DNA of 64,000 bases from Cyanobacteria bacterium REEB67 (GTDB lineage: Bacteria; Cyanobacteriota; Vampirovibrionia; Obscuribacterales; Obscuribacteraceae), in the NCBI GenBank assembly GCA_018971775.1, contig JAGXAB010000010.1, positions 53,065-117,064 on the forward strand, in the 5' to 3' direction. The notes under the pieces were generated by a model, which saw nothing but the letters and a program-made list of their open reading frames with translations, had not been told where the DNA came from and did not search any database. Of this stretch, positions 24,973-33,768 are shown piece by piece (position 1 is the stretch's first letter; each line of letters starts with the position of its first letter). The position numbers were made by a program, and so were the translations under genes.

Positions 24973-25230
24973 CTACTCGTGGTTGGTGCTTTCAGCACCG
25001 CCATGGCCTTCGACAGACACAGGGTAGGGCTGCGTCCACCACCAGCCGAAGGTACCGATGATTAAACCGGCTCCCAGAATGGTTACACCTTTGAGAATCA
25101 TATCCTGAACACTGGTTTCAGGAATGACGTCGGTGGCAACGGCATGGTCATCGTGACCGTGGCCGGCACTGTGATCATCATGGGCATGATCGCCGGATGA
25201 AGGGTTAGCGTGAGAATCGTCTGAACTCAT
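24973..25230 (-). CDS. Small His-rich single-span membrane protein linked to nuoL
   Basis: An 85-residue protein. The N-terminal 30 residues are unusually rich in His and Asp (DHAHDDHSAGHGHDDH), then comes one membrane span (ILKGVTILGAGLIIGTFGWWW) and a short tail. The ATG follows GGAG with 6 nt. It lies 56 bp downstream of nuoL on the same strand, so it is probably in the same transcript. The His/Asp cluster looks like a metal-binding sequence. A role as a small accessory or metal-handling factor of the respiratory membrane is only an inference from position. Confidence 0.75.
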   Translation of the reverse strand: MSSDDSHANPSSGDHAHDDHSAGHGHDDHAVATDVIPETSVQDMILKGVTILGAGLIIGTFGWWWTQPYPVSVEGHGGAESTNHE

Positions 25231-25286
25231 GGTCAACTCCGATTAAAAAAGATTCACAGCAAAGGCCGTGCTCTTGACAGCGACTT

Positions 25287-27305
25287 TTAATGATTGGGCA
25301 GCAAATAAGCGAGCCAGGCAATACCGGCCACAGCGGCGAAAATCACCAGTGCATAGTACTGACCGCGACCATTCTGCATGTATTTGAAGACTTCGCCAAA
25401 GCTCATCGTCACAAGACCGGCGCCATTGACCACGCCTTCCACGACAAACATGTCGACGAAATTCCAGATGCTCTTGTAAAACGGCAGGAAGACACGGTCT
25501 ACAAGGCCGAAATAAATATCATCGATATACCATTTGTTCAAAGAGATGTTGTAGAGCATTGCTTTCCAACCATCTTGTGCTTCGGCAAAGGACTTGTTCA
25601 CATGCACCGTGCGACTGAGATACATCAAGTAGGCGAGGATAAAGCCGGTCAAGGCAAAGAGAATGGAAATACCCATCATCTTCAAGTCGGCGCCTTCATA
25701 GTGGGGGCCGCCCGGTCCAAATACGAAAGAAGCAAAGTGAGTGGGAGCGCCATGCTCACCACCGGCACCGGCAAAAGCCTTGCTCAGATTTTCGAAATTG
25801 AAACCGAGATATCCGGTCAACATGGAAGGAATAGAGAGTGCGAGCAAAGGCCAGGTCATCGCCGCCGGTGATTCGTGCGGATGAGCATTGCCTCTGTAGT
25901 CACCGGTAAAGGTCATGAAGTATAGGCGGAACATATAGAACGCAGTCATACCGGCAGTAGCCATCATCAACCAGCCAATAAAGGGATCGCGACCCATAGC
26001 GGCCGAAATGATTTCGTCTTTGGAGAAGAAACCACTGAAGAGGGGGAAACCGGAGATAGCGAGCGTACCTACCAGGAAGCAGAAATGCGTGAGCGGCATT
26101 TTGCTGCGCAGTCCGCCCATCTGACGAATATCTTGTTCACCGTGCAGACCGTGGATAACGGCACCACTACAGAGAAAGAGCATCGCTTTGAAGAAAGCGT
26201 GGTTGAAGAGGTGGAAGAAGCCTCCGGTAAAGGCACCGGCGCCGAGACCGACGAACATGTAGCCGAGTTGCGAACAGGTCGACCAGGCCAGCACACGCTT
26301 GATGTCGTACTGACTCATAGCAATGGTGGCGGCCATAAAAGCGGTGATCGCACCGACATAGCAAACATAATGAAGGGCGACGCCGGCCTGACCATCGGTG
26401 GTCAACCAGATTGGATAAGCGCGGGCGACGAGATAGACACCGGCGGCAACCATTGTGGCGGCGTGGATGAGGGCGGAAATCGGCGTAGGACCTTCCATAG
26501 CGTCAGGCAACCAGACGTGCAGAGGGAATTGCGCGGACTTGGCCATCGGACCCATCAACATGACGACGCCAATGGTGAGCAACATTCCGGCGGTGAGACT
26601 GCCACCTTCGGCAGCGCGGTGAATGACCGAACCGATATCGGTCAGGTTTTCACCGACGAAACCGAGGACGACGCCGCCGGCCCAGTAATCCTTGGTGCAG
26701 ACTAAGAGCATCAAGATGCCCATCAAGAAACCGAAGTCACCAATACGGTTGACGACAAACGCTTTCATACAAGCGCGAGCAGCCGACTCTTTGTACCACC
26801 AGAAACCGATCAGGAAGTAGGAGCAAACGCCGACCAGTTCCCAGAACATGAACATTTCAAAGAGGTTGGTAGAGACGACCAGACCAAGCATTGAACCGGT
26901 AAAAAGTGAAAGATAGGCATAAAAACGCGAGTAGCCGACGTCCTCTCGCATATAGCCATGTGTATATATCTGCACCAGCAAACTGACGGCGGTGACGACA
27001 ATCAACATAAGGGAAGCGAGATTATCGGACAGCACTCCCACCGAAAGGGTGAAGGCGGAGGAGACAAACCAATCGATATTTTGCTGATAAAACGGATGCG
27101 GGTAAGTTTTGGTGGCGAAAGCCTGGAAGATAGCGATTGAGTGGATGAGACCGTAGAGCACTGCACCAATCGACACTGTCATGGAGAGAGTCTTGGATGC
27201 CCTCAGCCCCATGATGATCAAAAAGCCGGCTAAAAAAGGCGCGGCAACGATCAGACCGGCGTGCTCAACAAACCATTTCAATTGCTCTGGGGTTAACGGC
27301 AGCAA
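25287..27305 (-). CDS. nuoL: NADH-quinone oxidoreductase subunit L
   Basis: A 672-residue polytopic antiporter-like subunit of respiratory complex I, at the distal end of the membrane arm, with a proton channel. Seen: the conserved FTGSMLGLVVSTNLFEMFMFWELVGVCSYFLIGFW with the essential Glu, MGPMAKSAQFPLHVWLPDAMEGPTPISALIHAATMVAAGVYL with Lys and His of the channel, and SQLGYMFVGLGAGAF. The long C-terminal helical extension typical of NuoL is present. nuoM is divergent and starts 223 bp away, which departs from the usual nuoA-N cluster; the other subunits are not in the window. An alternative role in a complex-I-like carbon-dioxide or ion-uptake module cannot be excluded. Confidence 0.92.
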   Translation of the reverse strand: MLPLTPEQLKWFVEHAGLIVAAPFLAGFLIIMGLRASKTLSMTVSIGAVLYGLIHSIAIFQAFATKTYPHPFYQQNIDWFVSSAFTLSVGVLSDNLASLMLIVVTAVSLLVQIYTHGYMREDVGYSRFYAYLSLFTGSMLGLVVSTNLFEMFMFWELVGVCSYFLIGFWWYKESAARACMKAFVVNRIGDFGFLMGILMLLVCTKDYWAGGVVLGFVGENLTDIGSVIHRAAEGGSLTAGMLLTIGVVMLMGPMAKSAQFPLHVWLPDAMEGPTPISALIHAATMVAAGVYLVARAYPIWLTTDGQAGVALHYVCYVGAITAFMAATIAMSQYDIKRVLAWSTCSQLGYMFVGLGAGAFTGGFFHLFNHAFFKAMLFLCSGAVIHGLHGEQDIRQMGGLRSKMPLTHFCFLVGTLAISGFPLFSGFFSKDEIISAAMGRDPFIGWLMMATAGMTAFYMFRLYFMTFTGDYRGNAHPHESPAAMTWPLLALSIPSMLTGYLGFNFENLSKAFAGAGGEHGAPTHFASFVFGPGGPHYEGADLKMMGISILFALTGFILAYLMYLSRTVHVNKSFAEAQDGWKAMLYNISLNKWYIDDIYFGLVDRVFLPFYKSIWNFVDMFVVEGVVNGAGLVTMSFGEVFKYMQNGRGQYYALVIFAAVAGIAWLAYLLPNH

Positions 27306-27391
27306 GGTGCGTCTCCTGAATCTCTTACTTGACTACTTGTCCTAATTTTTTGCAAAAAGAGAACCCTAAAACTATACATTCATGACGTCCC

Positions 27392-27416
27392 AACTAAGCC
27401 TTCTCATGAAGGAGGG
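27392..27416 (+). promoter_or_regulatory. Hairpin sequestering the leader-ORF Shine-Dalgarno
   Basis: CCTTC, a TCAT loop and GAAGG form a 5-bp hairpin whose 3' arm overlaps the perfect ribosome-binding sequence AAGGAGG (27409-27415) of the leader ORF. Access to that site could thus be controlled by RNA folding. Confidence 0.5.
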
Positions 27417-27422
27417 TTTAGA

Positions 27423-27497
27423 GTGAAAAGATTTTTCTTTTCAATCCCAAATTGGAAAGGGCCGGGCATTTATACTGTCGCAATCAACGCTTTATAG
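27423..27497 (+). CDS. Probable 24-codon leader ORF upstream of nuoM
   Basis: A GTG start lies 7 nt after a perfect AAGGAGG, the best ribosome site in the whole window, and opens a 24-codon frame ending in TAG, 31 bp before the GTG of nuoM. The peptide starts MKRFFFSIPNW, with three Phe and a Trp near the N-terminus and Ile/Ala/Leu at the end. It is too short for a domain. It could be a regulatory leader that affects nuoM translation, a tiny membrane peptide, or a chance frame; the quality and spacing of its ribosome site argue against chance. Confidence 0.5.
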   Translation: MKRFFFSIPNWKGPGIYTVAINAL

Positions 27498-27528
27498 TGT
27501 TGACTCGATCTATCCTGGGGAGAAGTCC

Positions 27529-29145
27529 GTGTCCGAACCAACACATCTACTTACTATTTTATTTTTAGTACCACTGCTGGCCTCACTGGCGATTGCCTGC
27601 AGCCCCGAGGCGGTGGCCCGCAAGATGGCAATCGCGTTCGGTTCGGCAATGTGCGCAGTAGCCGCCTGGCTCACCTGTCAATTCAGCCTGGACCGCGCCG
27701 CTGAATTTCAGATGGTCGAAAAAATCGTCTGGTTCAACCAGCCATTCCCCGTCCAGTACGCAGTCGGCGTCGACGGTATGTCACTGGCTCTGGTCGTGCT
27801 GACAGCCTTCATTACATTGATGGCTGTAATGGCAAGCACCTCCATTGGTGACAATCGCCCCAGACTTTATTACTCAATGCTCATGCTCCTGGTCTTCTCC
27901 ATCCAGGGTGTGTTCATGTCTCTTGACCTCCTCCAGTTCTTTGTCATGTACGAGCTCGAGCTTGTACCGATGTATTTCTTGATCGCCATCTGGGGCGGCC
28001 CGAGACGCAATTACGCTGCCATGAAGTTCTTGATATACACCTTCTTCGGTGGCGTATTGATGCTCGCCGGTCTGCTTTACATGTATGCGCAAATGGGCGG
28101 CAGCCTGACCGAAAGTCTCTCCACTTTCGACATGCAGATTCTCGCCCAGCGTTGCCCGGGCTTGCCCAAAGACGTTCAGACCCTGGCCTGCCTCGGCTTC
28201 TTCCTCGCCTTCATCATCAAGCTGCCCTCTTTCCCGCTGCACACCTGGTTGCCCGACGCACACGTCGAGGCGCCTACTCCGATTTCAATGATTCTGGCCG
28301 GCCTGCTCCTCAAAATGGGTTCGTATGGTCTGGTCCGTATCTGCATGGGCTTCTTCCCCTTCTTCTTCATCGATTACGGCCCGCAGATCATGGCCCTCGG
28401 CGCCTTCAACATCGTCTGGGCAGCAATGGCCTGCCTCATCCAGCAAGACATGAAGCGAGTGATCGCCCTGTCATCAGTAAGCCACATGGGTTTTGTCTTA
28501 CTTGGCCTGGCCTCGCTCTCGTCTGCCGCCATTAACGGTGCCATTTTCCAGATGCTCTCCCACGGTGTCATATCGGCCCTGCTCTTCTTCCTGGTCGGCA
28601 CTGTCTACGAGCGCACACATACAAGAAATATCACTGAGATAGGCGGCGGCCTGGCCAAACAGATGCCCACCCTCTTCTATTTCTGGATGCTCGGCACAAT
28701 GGCCAACCTTGGACTGCCAGGTCTGTCCGGTTTCGTCGCTGAAGCTGCCGTTTTCTACGGCGCATACACTTCACCGATGGCCCTCTCGACTCTGCACGGA
28801 CATATGGTCCAGGCCTGGATCTGGTTTGCCGCAACTGGCGTCGTCCTCACCGCCGCTTACATGCTCTGGCTCCTCAAGCGCCTTTTCTACGGCGCGCAGT
28901 TGCCAAAATGGGATCATCACTTGAGCGATGCCACCATGATCGAAAAAGGTATTGCTTACACACTCTGTTTCACCATCCTGGCGCTCGGTATCTATCCGCT
29001 CATGCTAACCAGATACTACGCACCGATTGCCGACCGATTGGCCGACAGCATTCAACAAAGAATGACTGCCTGCGCGCCGCTTGCACCAAACGCTCCAGTC
29101 AAGAAAATCTCGTCGACAGCAACGACGACGACTCTGCCGGAGTAA
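27529..29145 (+). CDS. nuoM: NADH-quinone oxidoreductase subunit M
   Basis: A 538-residue polytopic antiporter-like subunit of complex I. Seen: FFVMYELELVPMYFLIAIWGG with the conserved Glu, FIIKLPSFPLHTWLPDAHVEAPTPISMILAGLLLKMGSYGL with channel Lys and His residues, and SVSHMGFVLLGL. The GTG start follows GGGGAGAAGTCC. The C-terminal tail is Thr/Ala-rich and variable. It is divergent from nuoL and ends at a strong terminator, so it is a single-gene unit apart from the leader ORF. Confidence 0.92.
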   Translation: MSEPTHLLTILFLVPLLASLAIACSPEAVARKMAIAFGSAMCAVAAWLTCQFSLDRAAEFQMVEKIVWFNQPFPVQYAVGVDGMSLALVVLTAFITLMAVMASTSIGDNRPRLYYSMLMLLVFSIQGVFMSLDLLQFFVMYELELVPMYFLIAIWGGPRRNYAAMKFLIYTFFGGVLMLAGLLYMYAQMGGSLTESLSTFDMQILAQRCPGLPKDVQTLACLGFFLAFIIKLPSFPLHTWLPDAHVEAPTPISMILAGLLLKMGSYGLVRICMGFFPFFFIDYGPQIMALGAFNIVWAAMACLIQQDMKRVIALSSVSHMGFVLLGLASLSSAAINGAIFQMLSHGVISALLFFLVGTVYERTHTRNITEIGGGLAKQMPTLFYFWMLGTMANLGLPGLSGFVAEAAVFYGAYTSPMALSTLHGHMVQAWIWFAATGVVLTAAYMLWLLKRLFYGAQLPKWDHHLSDATMIEKGIAYTLCFTILALGIYPLMLTRYYAPIADRLADSIQQRMTACAPLAPNAPVKKISSTATTTTLPE

Positions 29146-29184
29146 ACGAAAAAGCAGATTTTGCTCAGAGCAAAAAGAAAACGA

Positions 29185-29224
29185 AATCCCCGCTTGTTAA
29201 ATCAAACAATCGGGGATTTTTTTT
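29185..29224 (+). terminator. Rho-independent terminator of nuoM
   Basis: AATCCCCG pairs with CGGGGATT and is followed by an eight-T run on the plus strand. On the other strand the hairpin is followed by only three T, so it mainly serves nuoM rather than the convergent VWA gene. Confidence 0.9.
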
Positions 29225-29248
29225 GAGCGGTAGAAGCAGCGCCGCATG

Positions 29249-30586
29249 CTAACGCGGCAAGTTCTGTAACGGCACACTTTCTACCGGAACGTCATCCGGC
29301 TGCGGTGTCTGGCCATTAAGCGGGTTAACCGGCTGGCTCGGACGTATAATCACTCGACCTTCGATTGCTTTAGATACGCTCGCGGAAACGCTATCAATGA
29401 GATCGGCGGCAGTTTTGGCGTCGTAATATTTACCTCCAGAATTTTCCGAAATGCAGTTGAGCTGGTTACGTGCCTGCGGCTCGCGATGCAAAGAAAGTCC
29501 GACAACGTCCACTTTTATTTTGATGCCGTATCTGGGCAGGAGTTCGCGGATGACTTTGCAAGGATCGCCCATGCAAGTGTCCGCACCATCGGTGATCAAA
29601 ATGATTACTTTGCTGCCCTGCAAGCCACGGAAATCGGAAAAAGCGGCTTGAGCGATGGAATAGGCGAGCGGTGTCATGCCATAGGGTTTCAGTCCGCGTA
29701 CTTTGGTGATAATCGATACACGATTGTTTTTACCGATAGGGACCCAGAGAGCGGTGTTGCGGCACTCACTGGCCATCGATCCAAAGCCACCGCCAAACAT
29801 ACCCGTGCCGCCCTGGGCGCCGGAATAGCCTTGCCCAAAAACGCGCAAACCAAGGTTTACATCGGGAGGAATGTTAGAGAGGGCATTTTGCAAAACTTGC
29901 TTGGCCGCGTCTATTTTTTGCACACCATGCTCGAGATCGTCGAGCATGCTGCGCGAGCCGTCGACGATAAAGAGTATATTTACCTGCTCAGCCTGTCGCT
30001 CGACGCCGGTACGCAACAGTGAAGAACCAGTGCCGGCCTGTAGGGTGGTATTTTGCGTGCCCACCTGCAGGGTCGTATTCTGGGTACCTATCTGCATGGT
30101 AGTGGCATCCGTGCCGCTGCGCAGAGGGGCGCTTAAACCTGAACCAGAAGAAGATGATGATGATGATGATGCTGCCGAGGGGAAAATTCGTTTGCTACGC
30201 GCCTGCGGAGCGATAGGAGGCTCACCCTGATTTGCTGTGGGCGCGACTTGCACCGGTACCGGGGCAGGCATTGACGTTGACGACGAATCGCTGCCATTAC
30301 TCTGGGTGTGGTTTGAATTCAGAGATGGAACGGCCATGGGCACAGGCGAATAAATTTCCGGCTGCGCTGTCGCCGCCGTCGGAGAAGAACTAGAAGAAGA
30401 AGAAGAAGAATCTGCGGCTAACGCTGTCGGCAAAAAACCGGCCAGACCAAACCCAAGTGAAACGGCAAGAGCGGCAAAGTAAGGTGCAGAAACAGGAAAC
30501 GCTAGGCGAAGCAGCTGACAACATGCCACCGGCCGCGGTGACACCGCCCGTTTCCGACTATTTTTTTGCGGCCGCGTCGGATGCAT
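29249..30586 (-). CDS. Secreted von Willebrand factor A domain protein
   Basis: Order: Arg-rich N-terminus and hydrophobic export segment (about 30-60), a long Ser/Pro-rich disordered region, three near-identical short units (TMQIGTQNT, TLQVGTQNT, TLQAGTGSS), then the VWA domain. The domain has a full metal-ion-dependent adhesion site: VDGSRS (DxSxS), the GMTPLAYS threonine and ITDGADT aspartate. It binds protein or other ligands through a divalent ion. The ATG chosen follows AAAGGAAAGACAG; an in-frame TTG lies 30 bp upstream. It overlaps the end of the CAP gene by 29 bp, so the two are an operon of surface proteins. Confidence 0.85.
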   Translation of the reverse strand: MHPTRPQKNSRKRAVSPRPVACCQLLRLAFPVSAPYFAALAVSLGFGLAGFLPTALAADSSSSSSSSSPTAATAQPEIYSPVPMAVPSLNSNHTQSNGSDSSSTSMPAPVPVQVAPTANQGEPPIAPQARSKRIFPSAASSSSSSSSGSGLSAPLRSGTDATTMQIGTQNTTLQVGTQNTTLQAGTGSSLLRTGVERQAEQVNILFIVDGSRSMLDDLEHGVQKIDAAKQVLQNALSNIPPDVNLGLRVFGQGYSGAQGGTGMFGGGFGSMASECRNTALWVPIGKNNRVSIITKVRGLKPYGMTPLAYSIAQAAFSDFRGLQGSKVIILITDGADTCMGDPCKVIRELLPRYGIKIKVDVVGLSLHREPQARNQLNCISENSGGKYYDAKTAADLIDSVSASVSKAIEGRVIIRPSQPVNPLNGQTPQPDDVPVESVPLQNLPR

Positions 30587-32822
30587 CTGTCTTTCCTTTA
30601 TCTGGAGTTTTATCAAGGTCGGCAGGAGAAACGGAAGAAGAGGTTGAAGAAGCGGAAGAATTTGCCGAAGAATTCGAAGAATTCGAAGAAGTACTGGTGG
30701 AAGAAGCCGCTGGCGGTGCTAGCGCACCCGAGCTTTCGGGGCTAAAAACAGGCGAATTCCCCTTCCCGAGATCGTCAGCAGCACCATCAGTGGTGCTCCT
30801 CAGACCATTAGTTTTCTTGCCATCCCCACCTTTTTTATGACCAGTGCGACCGGCATCGCCTTTATCATTCGCTCTCGGTTCAATCTTGCCGCTGACTTCG
30901 TCATCATACTTGGTCTGCGCATTTACCGCCTGCGGAGTCTCGCCCTTTCCGGCCAGGTGGGCAACGACAACCCGGCGGCTGAGCGGCACCGACTGCTGAG
31001 AATGACTACCGAGCGAGCCATAGATAGTGATGTAGTAAAGGCCTTCTTTATTGGCATTAGACATCGGGATTTTTGCTTCGAAAGATGCCCCGTCCACTTT
31101 CACACCACCCTTGACGGGTATATCGGAGACGGGCCTGGCTTCAGCACCGGGGCCACCGGACATGATGATCAAGGGCGCCGCTAAAGCGACCGGGGGCACG
31201 AAGACACCACCGGCAATGGCGGCGACAACGCCGATTGTTTTCAAAGCAAAAATCGCTTTGCTGTAATCATGGTCTGAATGGCCGGCGTAAGCTACATAGT
31301 CGAGGGGTGGAAAATAGGGCAGGGCATCCTCGGACTCATCGGCCGAACTGGCATTCGCACCGCCATTGTTAGCCTCCCAGGCGATCGTAATGCGATCAAA
31401 AACATAGGGGCTCTCCAAAGCTCCTTTTATGTCTAGCTTCTCGCCGACAGCCACTTCGAGCGGTAGTGTCTCGATCACACCGTGACGAGATACTGTTTCG
31501 AAGGCACTGAGCAGTTTGCTGCGGTCAGCTGACAGACCAATGGAAAATCCAAGCTGACTGGCATCGGGCGACATCAAAGCATCACGGTCATCCTGCCGAC
31601 CGAGGAGCGATTTGACGATACGCGCCAGAGCTGCCTTGGATATTTTCGAATTGCCCAGTTCGGCGCATTTTATCGAAGCAATGCTCTCGACGACGGCGTC
31701 GGTACCGCCAGCTAGCGTATAGCGCCGATCTGGATTTTCACCGTGCAAAGAAAAATGCGAAAGGACGGAGCGAGCAGTCAATTCCTGGATGTGACTGGCA
31801 GCGACGCGTTCGGCGATCGGATCAGAAACGAGGGGCCCCAGACCGGCATTGCGTCGCTCGTAATTGATCAACTCGAGGGCAAACTGATTGAGGACGTTGG
31901 CCGGAGCGGCATCTTGATTTTCTGGTCGAGCGGCCAGCTCATCGAGATAAGAAACGTTCGTCGATGGATCGGCGCCGTAAGAAAGATCGAGCGCTCCCAC
32001 ACCCAAACCTGAACCTGAACCAAACCCGGAGGGGCGTCCAAGTGGCAGCAGATCATCGTGATCGCGGGCGGCAGCGGAATTTGGGTCCAGGGTATCAGGC
32101 CCGAGCAGTGTACTTTTAAGTCGGTCGGTGCGGTCGAACAAAGAATCGTCGGGATAGACTTTTTTGAAAACAGTCTTTTCCAGGCGAGCCAATCGATCGG
32201 CAATCGGCATGGCAGGCTCGGCGGCCCCCATGGTCAGGCCCTCGAGTTTACCAATAGTCGGGTAGGGGTCACTACTGACGGGCCCACCGACGGCATTGCG
32301 CGGCGGCGCCACCGGAGGCATGGCGTTGCTATTTGGCTGATTAGGACCGCCGGGCGGGGTTTTAACCGGAGTCGGATGATTGACCGGATTGCCGCTAGAG
32401 GAAGGCGAGGCCGCCGCTGAAGCAGATGCAGTAGGCGGAGTAATCGGGTCGATCACCGGCTGCATCGGCATCAATTTGATATCAGAGGGCGAAGATGGGG
32501 GGGAAGAGGGGACAGAACCGCGCGGCCGGTTTACACGAGTGATCGGGTGACCGTCCTTTCCCAAAAGCACGGCCGGGCCCGACGCGTCGGCCGCACCGCT
32601 CGAAGCGGAAGAGCCGCCAGCCAAAGGCGGTACGGCACTGGAAATTGCCTGATTTGAAGCACCGCTGGCGGCGAAGACCGGCGCCGCCGAGGCAAAAGAG
32701 ATAAGCGGCTCGGCACAGGGAGCAAGCGGCAACCAAGCACCGACTGAGAGCAGCAAAGCCATGGCCAGGGCTACTTTTGCAGCTCTTGCCTTTTTCAATG
32801 CTGGATTTGCGTTTTGCACCAT
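30558..32822 (-). CDS. Secreted CAP/SCP-domain protein
   Basis: About 754 residues. Order: export signal (KKARAAKVALAMALLLSVGAW), long Ala/Pro/Ser-rich disordered region, a short module (about 206-241: DRLARLEKTVF, then DRTDRLKSTLLG), and a CAP domain (about 310-430) with LELINYERRNAGLGPL, VAASHIQELTARSVLSHFSLHGENPDRRYTLAGG and VVESIASI, which supply the His/Glu pattern of the family. A second folded region follows with a transmembrane-like segment, then a Lys/Gly and Ser-rich tail. Bacterial CAP proteins are extracellular with ill-defined roles. The start could be the ATG used here or a GTG 33 bp upstream. Confidence 0.85.
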   Translation of the reverse strand: MVQNANPALKKARAAKVALAMALLLSVGAWLPLAPCAEPLISFASAAPVFAASGASNQAISSAVPPLAGGSSASSGAADASGPAVLLGKDGHPITRVNRPRGSVPSSPPSSPSDIKLMPMQPVIDPITPPTASASAAASPSSSGNPVNHPTPVKTPPGGPNQPNSNAMPPVAPPRNAVGGPVSSDPYPTIGKLEGLTMGAAEPAMPIADRLARLEKTVFKKVYPDDSLFDRTDRLKSTLLGPDTLDPNSAAARDHDDLLPLGRPSGFGSGSGLGVGALDLSYGADPSTNVSYLDELAARPENQDAAPANVLNQFALELINYERRNAGLGPLVSDPIAERVAASHIQELTARSVLSHFSLHGENPDRRYTLAGGTDAVVESIASIKCAELGNSKISKAALARIVKSLLGRQDDRDALMSPDASQLGFSIGLSADRSKLLSAFETVSRHGVIETLPLEVAVGEKLDIKGALESPYVFDRITIAWEANNGGANASSADESEDALPYFPPLDYVAYAGHSDHDYSKAIFALKTIGVVAAIAGGVFVPPVALAAPLIIMSGGPGAEARPVSDIPVKGGVKVDGASFEAKIPMSNANKEGLYYITIYGSLGSHSQQSVPLSRRVVVAHLAGKGETPQAVNAQTKYDDEVSGKIEPRANDKGDAGRTGHKKGGDGKKTNGLRSTTDGAADDLGKGNSPVFSPESSGALAPPAASSTSTSSNSSNSSANSSASSTSSSVSPADLDKTPDKGKTDASDAAAKK

Positions 32823-32877
32823 ATTCAGGCCGTTTGATAGATATATTGTGCGCACAAAACTGCCTAAATCACAAATC

Positions 32878-33768
32878 CTAAAAAATCAGGCAGGCGATAG
32901 CGCCCTGTCGACCAGTTTTACCGCCGGATTGCCTGTGCGAATAGAAAAGCTCAGGATGGCAGGCCGTACAAAGGTCTGAAACATCGACTCTGGCCACTCC
33001 CGCCTGTAAAAGCTGAAGCGCGTTTATCGCCTTGAGATTTGGTCGGACTGAATGATCGACCGCTGTAACGACAAGATTACGACGGATTTCTTCATCTTCC
33101 TCAGCCGAGCCGGCGGAGGAACCACAGACAGTGGCCATCAACTGTTCGACAACGTCCGGCCCAGTCGGATAACAGCAGGTACCGATTGCCGGTCCGACCG
33201 CGCCAATCATAAACTCGGGGCTACCGCCCATTTCGCAGAGAGCCTGGACAGAGTTTTTGACGATCGCCTGAGCCGTGCCGCGCCAACCGGCGTGGGCAAT
33301 GGCTAGCAATTTTTTCTGCCTTTCATAGACAATCACCGGCACGCAATCGGCAAAATGCAGAAGCAGGGGCACACCGACCAAACTGGTAGCCAGTGCATCG
33401 ACTCCGCTCAAGTCAGGCTCGGAATGGGGATCGACAATTTCGACGACATTACCGGAGTGCACCTGCCCCGGTACTTTCATCCAACCATGCTTGAATGAAA
33501 GCGCATCGCAGAGCACTTCGCGATTGGCCAGAGCATCGCCTTTGAGAGTACCGTCGGCGACATGCCGACCAAGATTGAAGCTGTCGTACGGTGCGGGGGT
33601 TTCACCACCATGGCGGGTAGTGAAAGCATGCTGCAAACCGTTGGGCGCCTCCTCGAGAAGGAGCGGTGACTGCAGCAAAGGCAGTGCACCAAATTGATTG
33701 GTAACCCAGGCATTCGCCTTCAAGGCCGCCTGAATCCTTGGCGAATCGGTTTCTTTGAGTGTGTTCAT
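32878..33768 (-). CDS. pgeF: Laccase-domain protein PgeF/YfiH (purine nucleoside phosphorylase-like)
   Basis: A 296-residue member of the multicopper-oxidase-like laccase-domain family (YfiH, PgeF, FAMIN), with purine nucleoside phosphorylase or peptidoglycan-editing activity in characterised members. Seen: FTTRHGGETPAPYDSFNLG, the zinc-site residues in VHSGNVVEIV, LLLHFADCVPVIVYE with Cys, LLAIAHAGWRGTAQ with His, and GPAIGTCCY. All metal-binding positions are present. The start ATG overlaps the stop of the SDR gene (ATGA). The frame is open 24 bp further upstream to a GTG. Cytosolic. Confidence 0.92.
   Translation of the reverse strand: MNTLKETDSPRIQAALKANAWVTNQFGALPLLQSPLLLEEAPNGLQHAFTTRHGGETPAPYDSFNLGRHVADGTLKGDALANREVLCDALSFKHGWMKVPGQVHSGNVVEIVDPHSEPDLSGVDALATSLVGVPLLLHFADCVPVIVYERQKKLLAIAHAGWRGTAQAIVKNSVQALCEMGGSPEFMIGAVGPAIGTCCYPTGPDVVEQLMATVCGSSAGSAEEDEEIRRNLVVTAVDHSVRPNLKAINALQLLQAGVARVDVSDLCTACHPELFYSHRQSGGKTGRQGAIACLIF

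Noticed and set aside
24859..25065. A 68-codon plus-strand frame with a hydrophobic stretch
   Set aside because: It starts with TTG without a ribosome site and overlaps the His-rich membrane protein gene in antisense.
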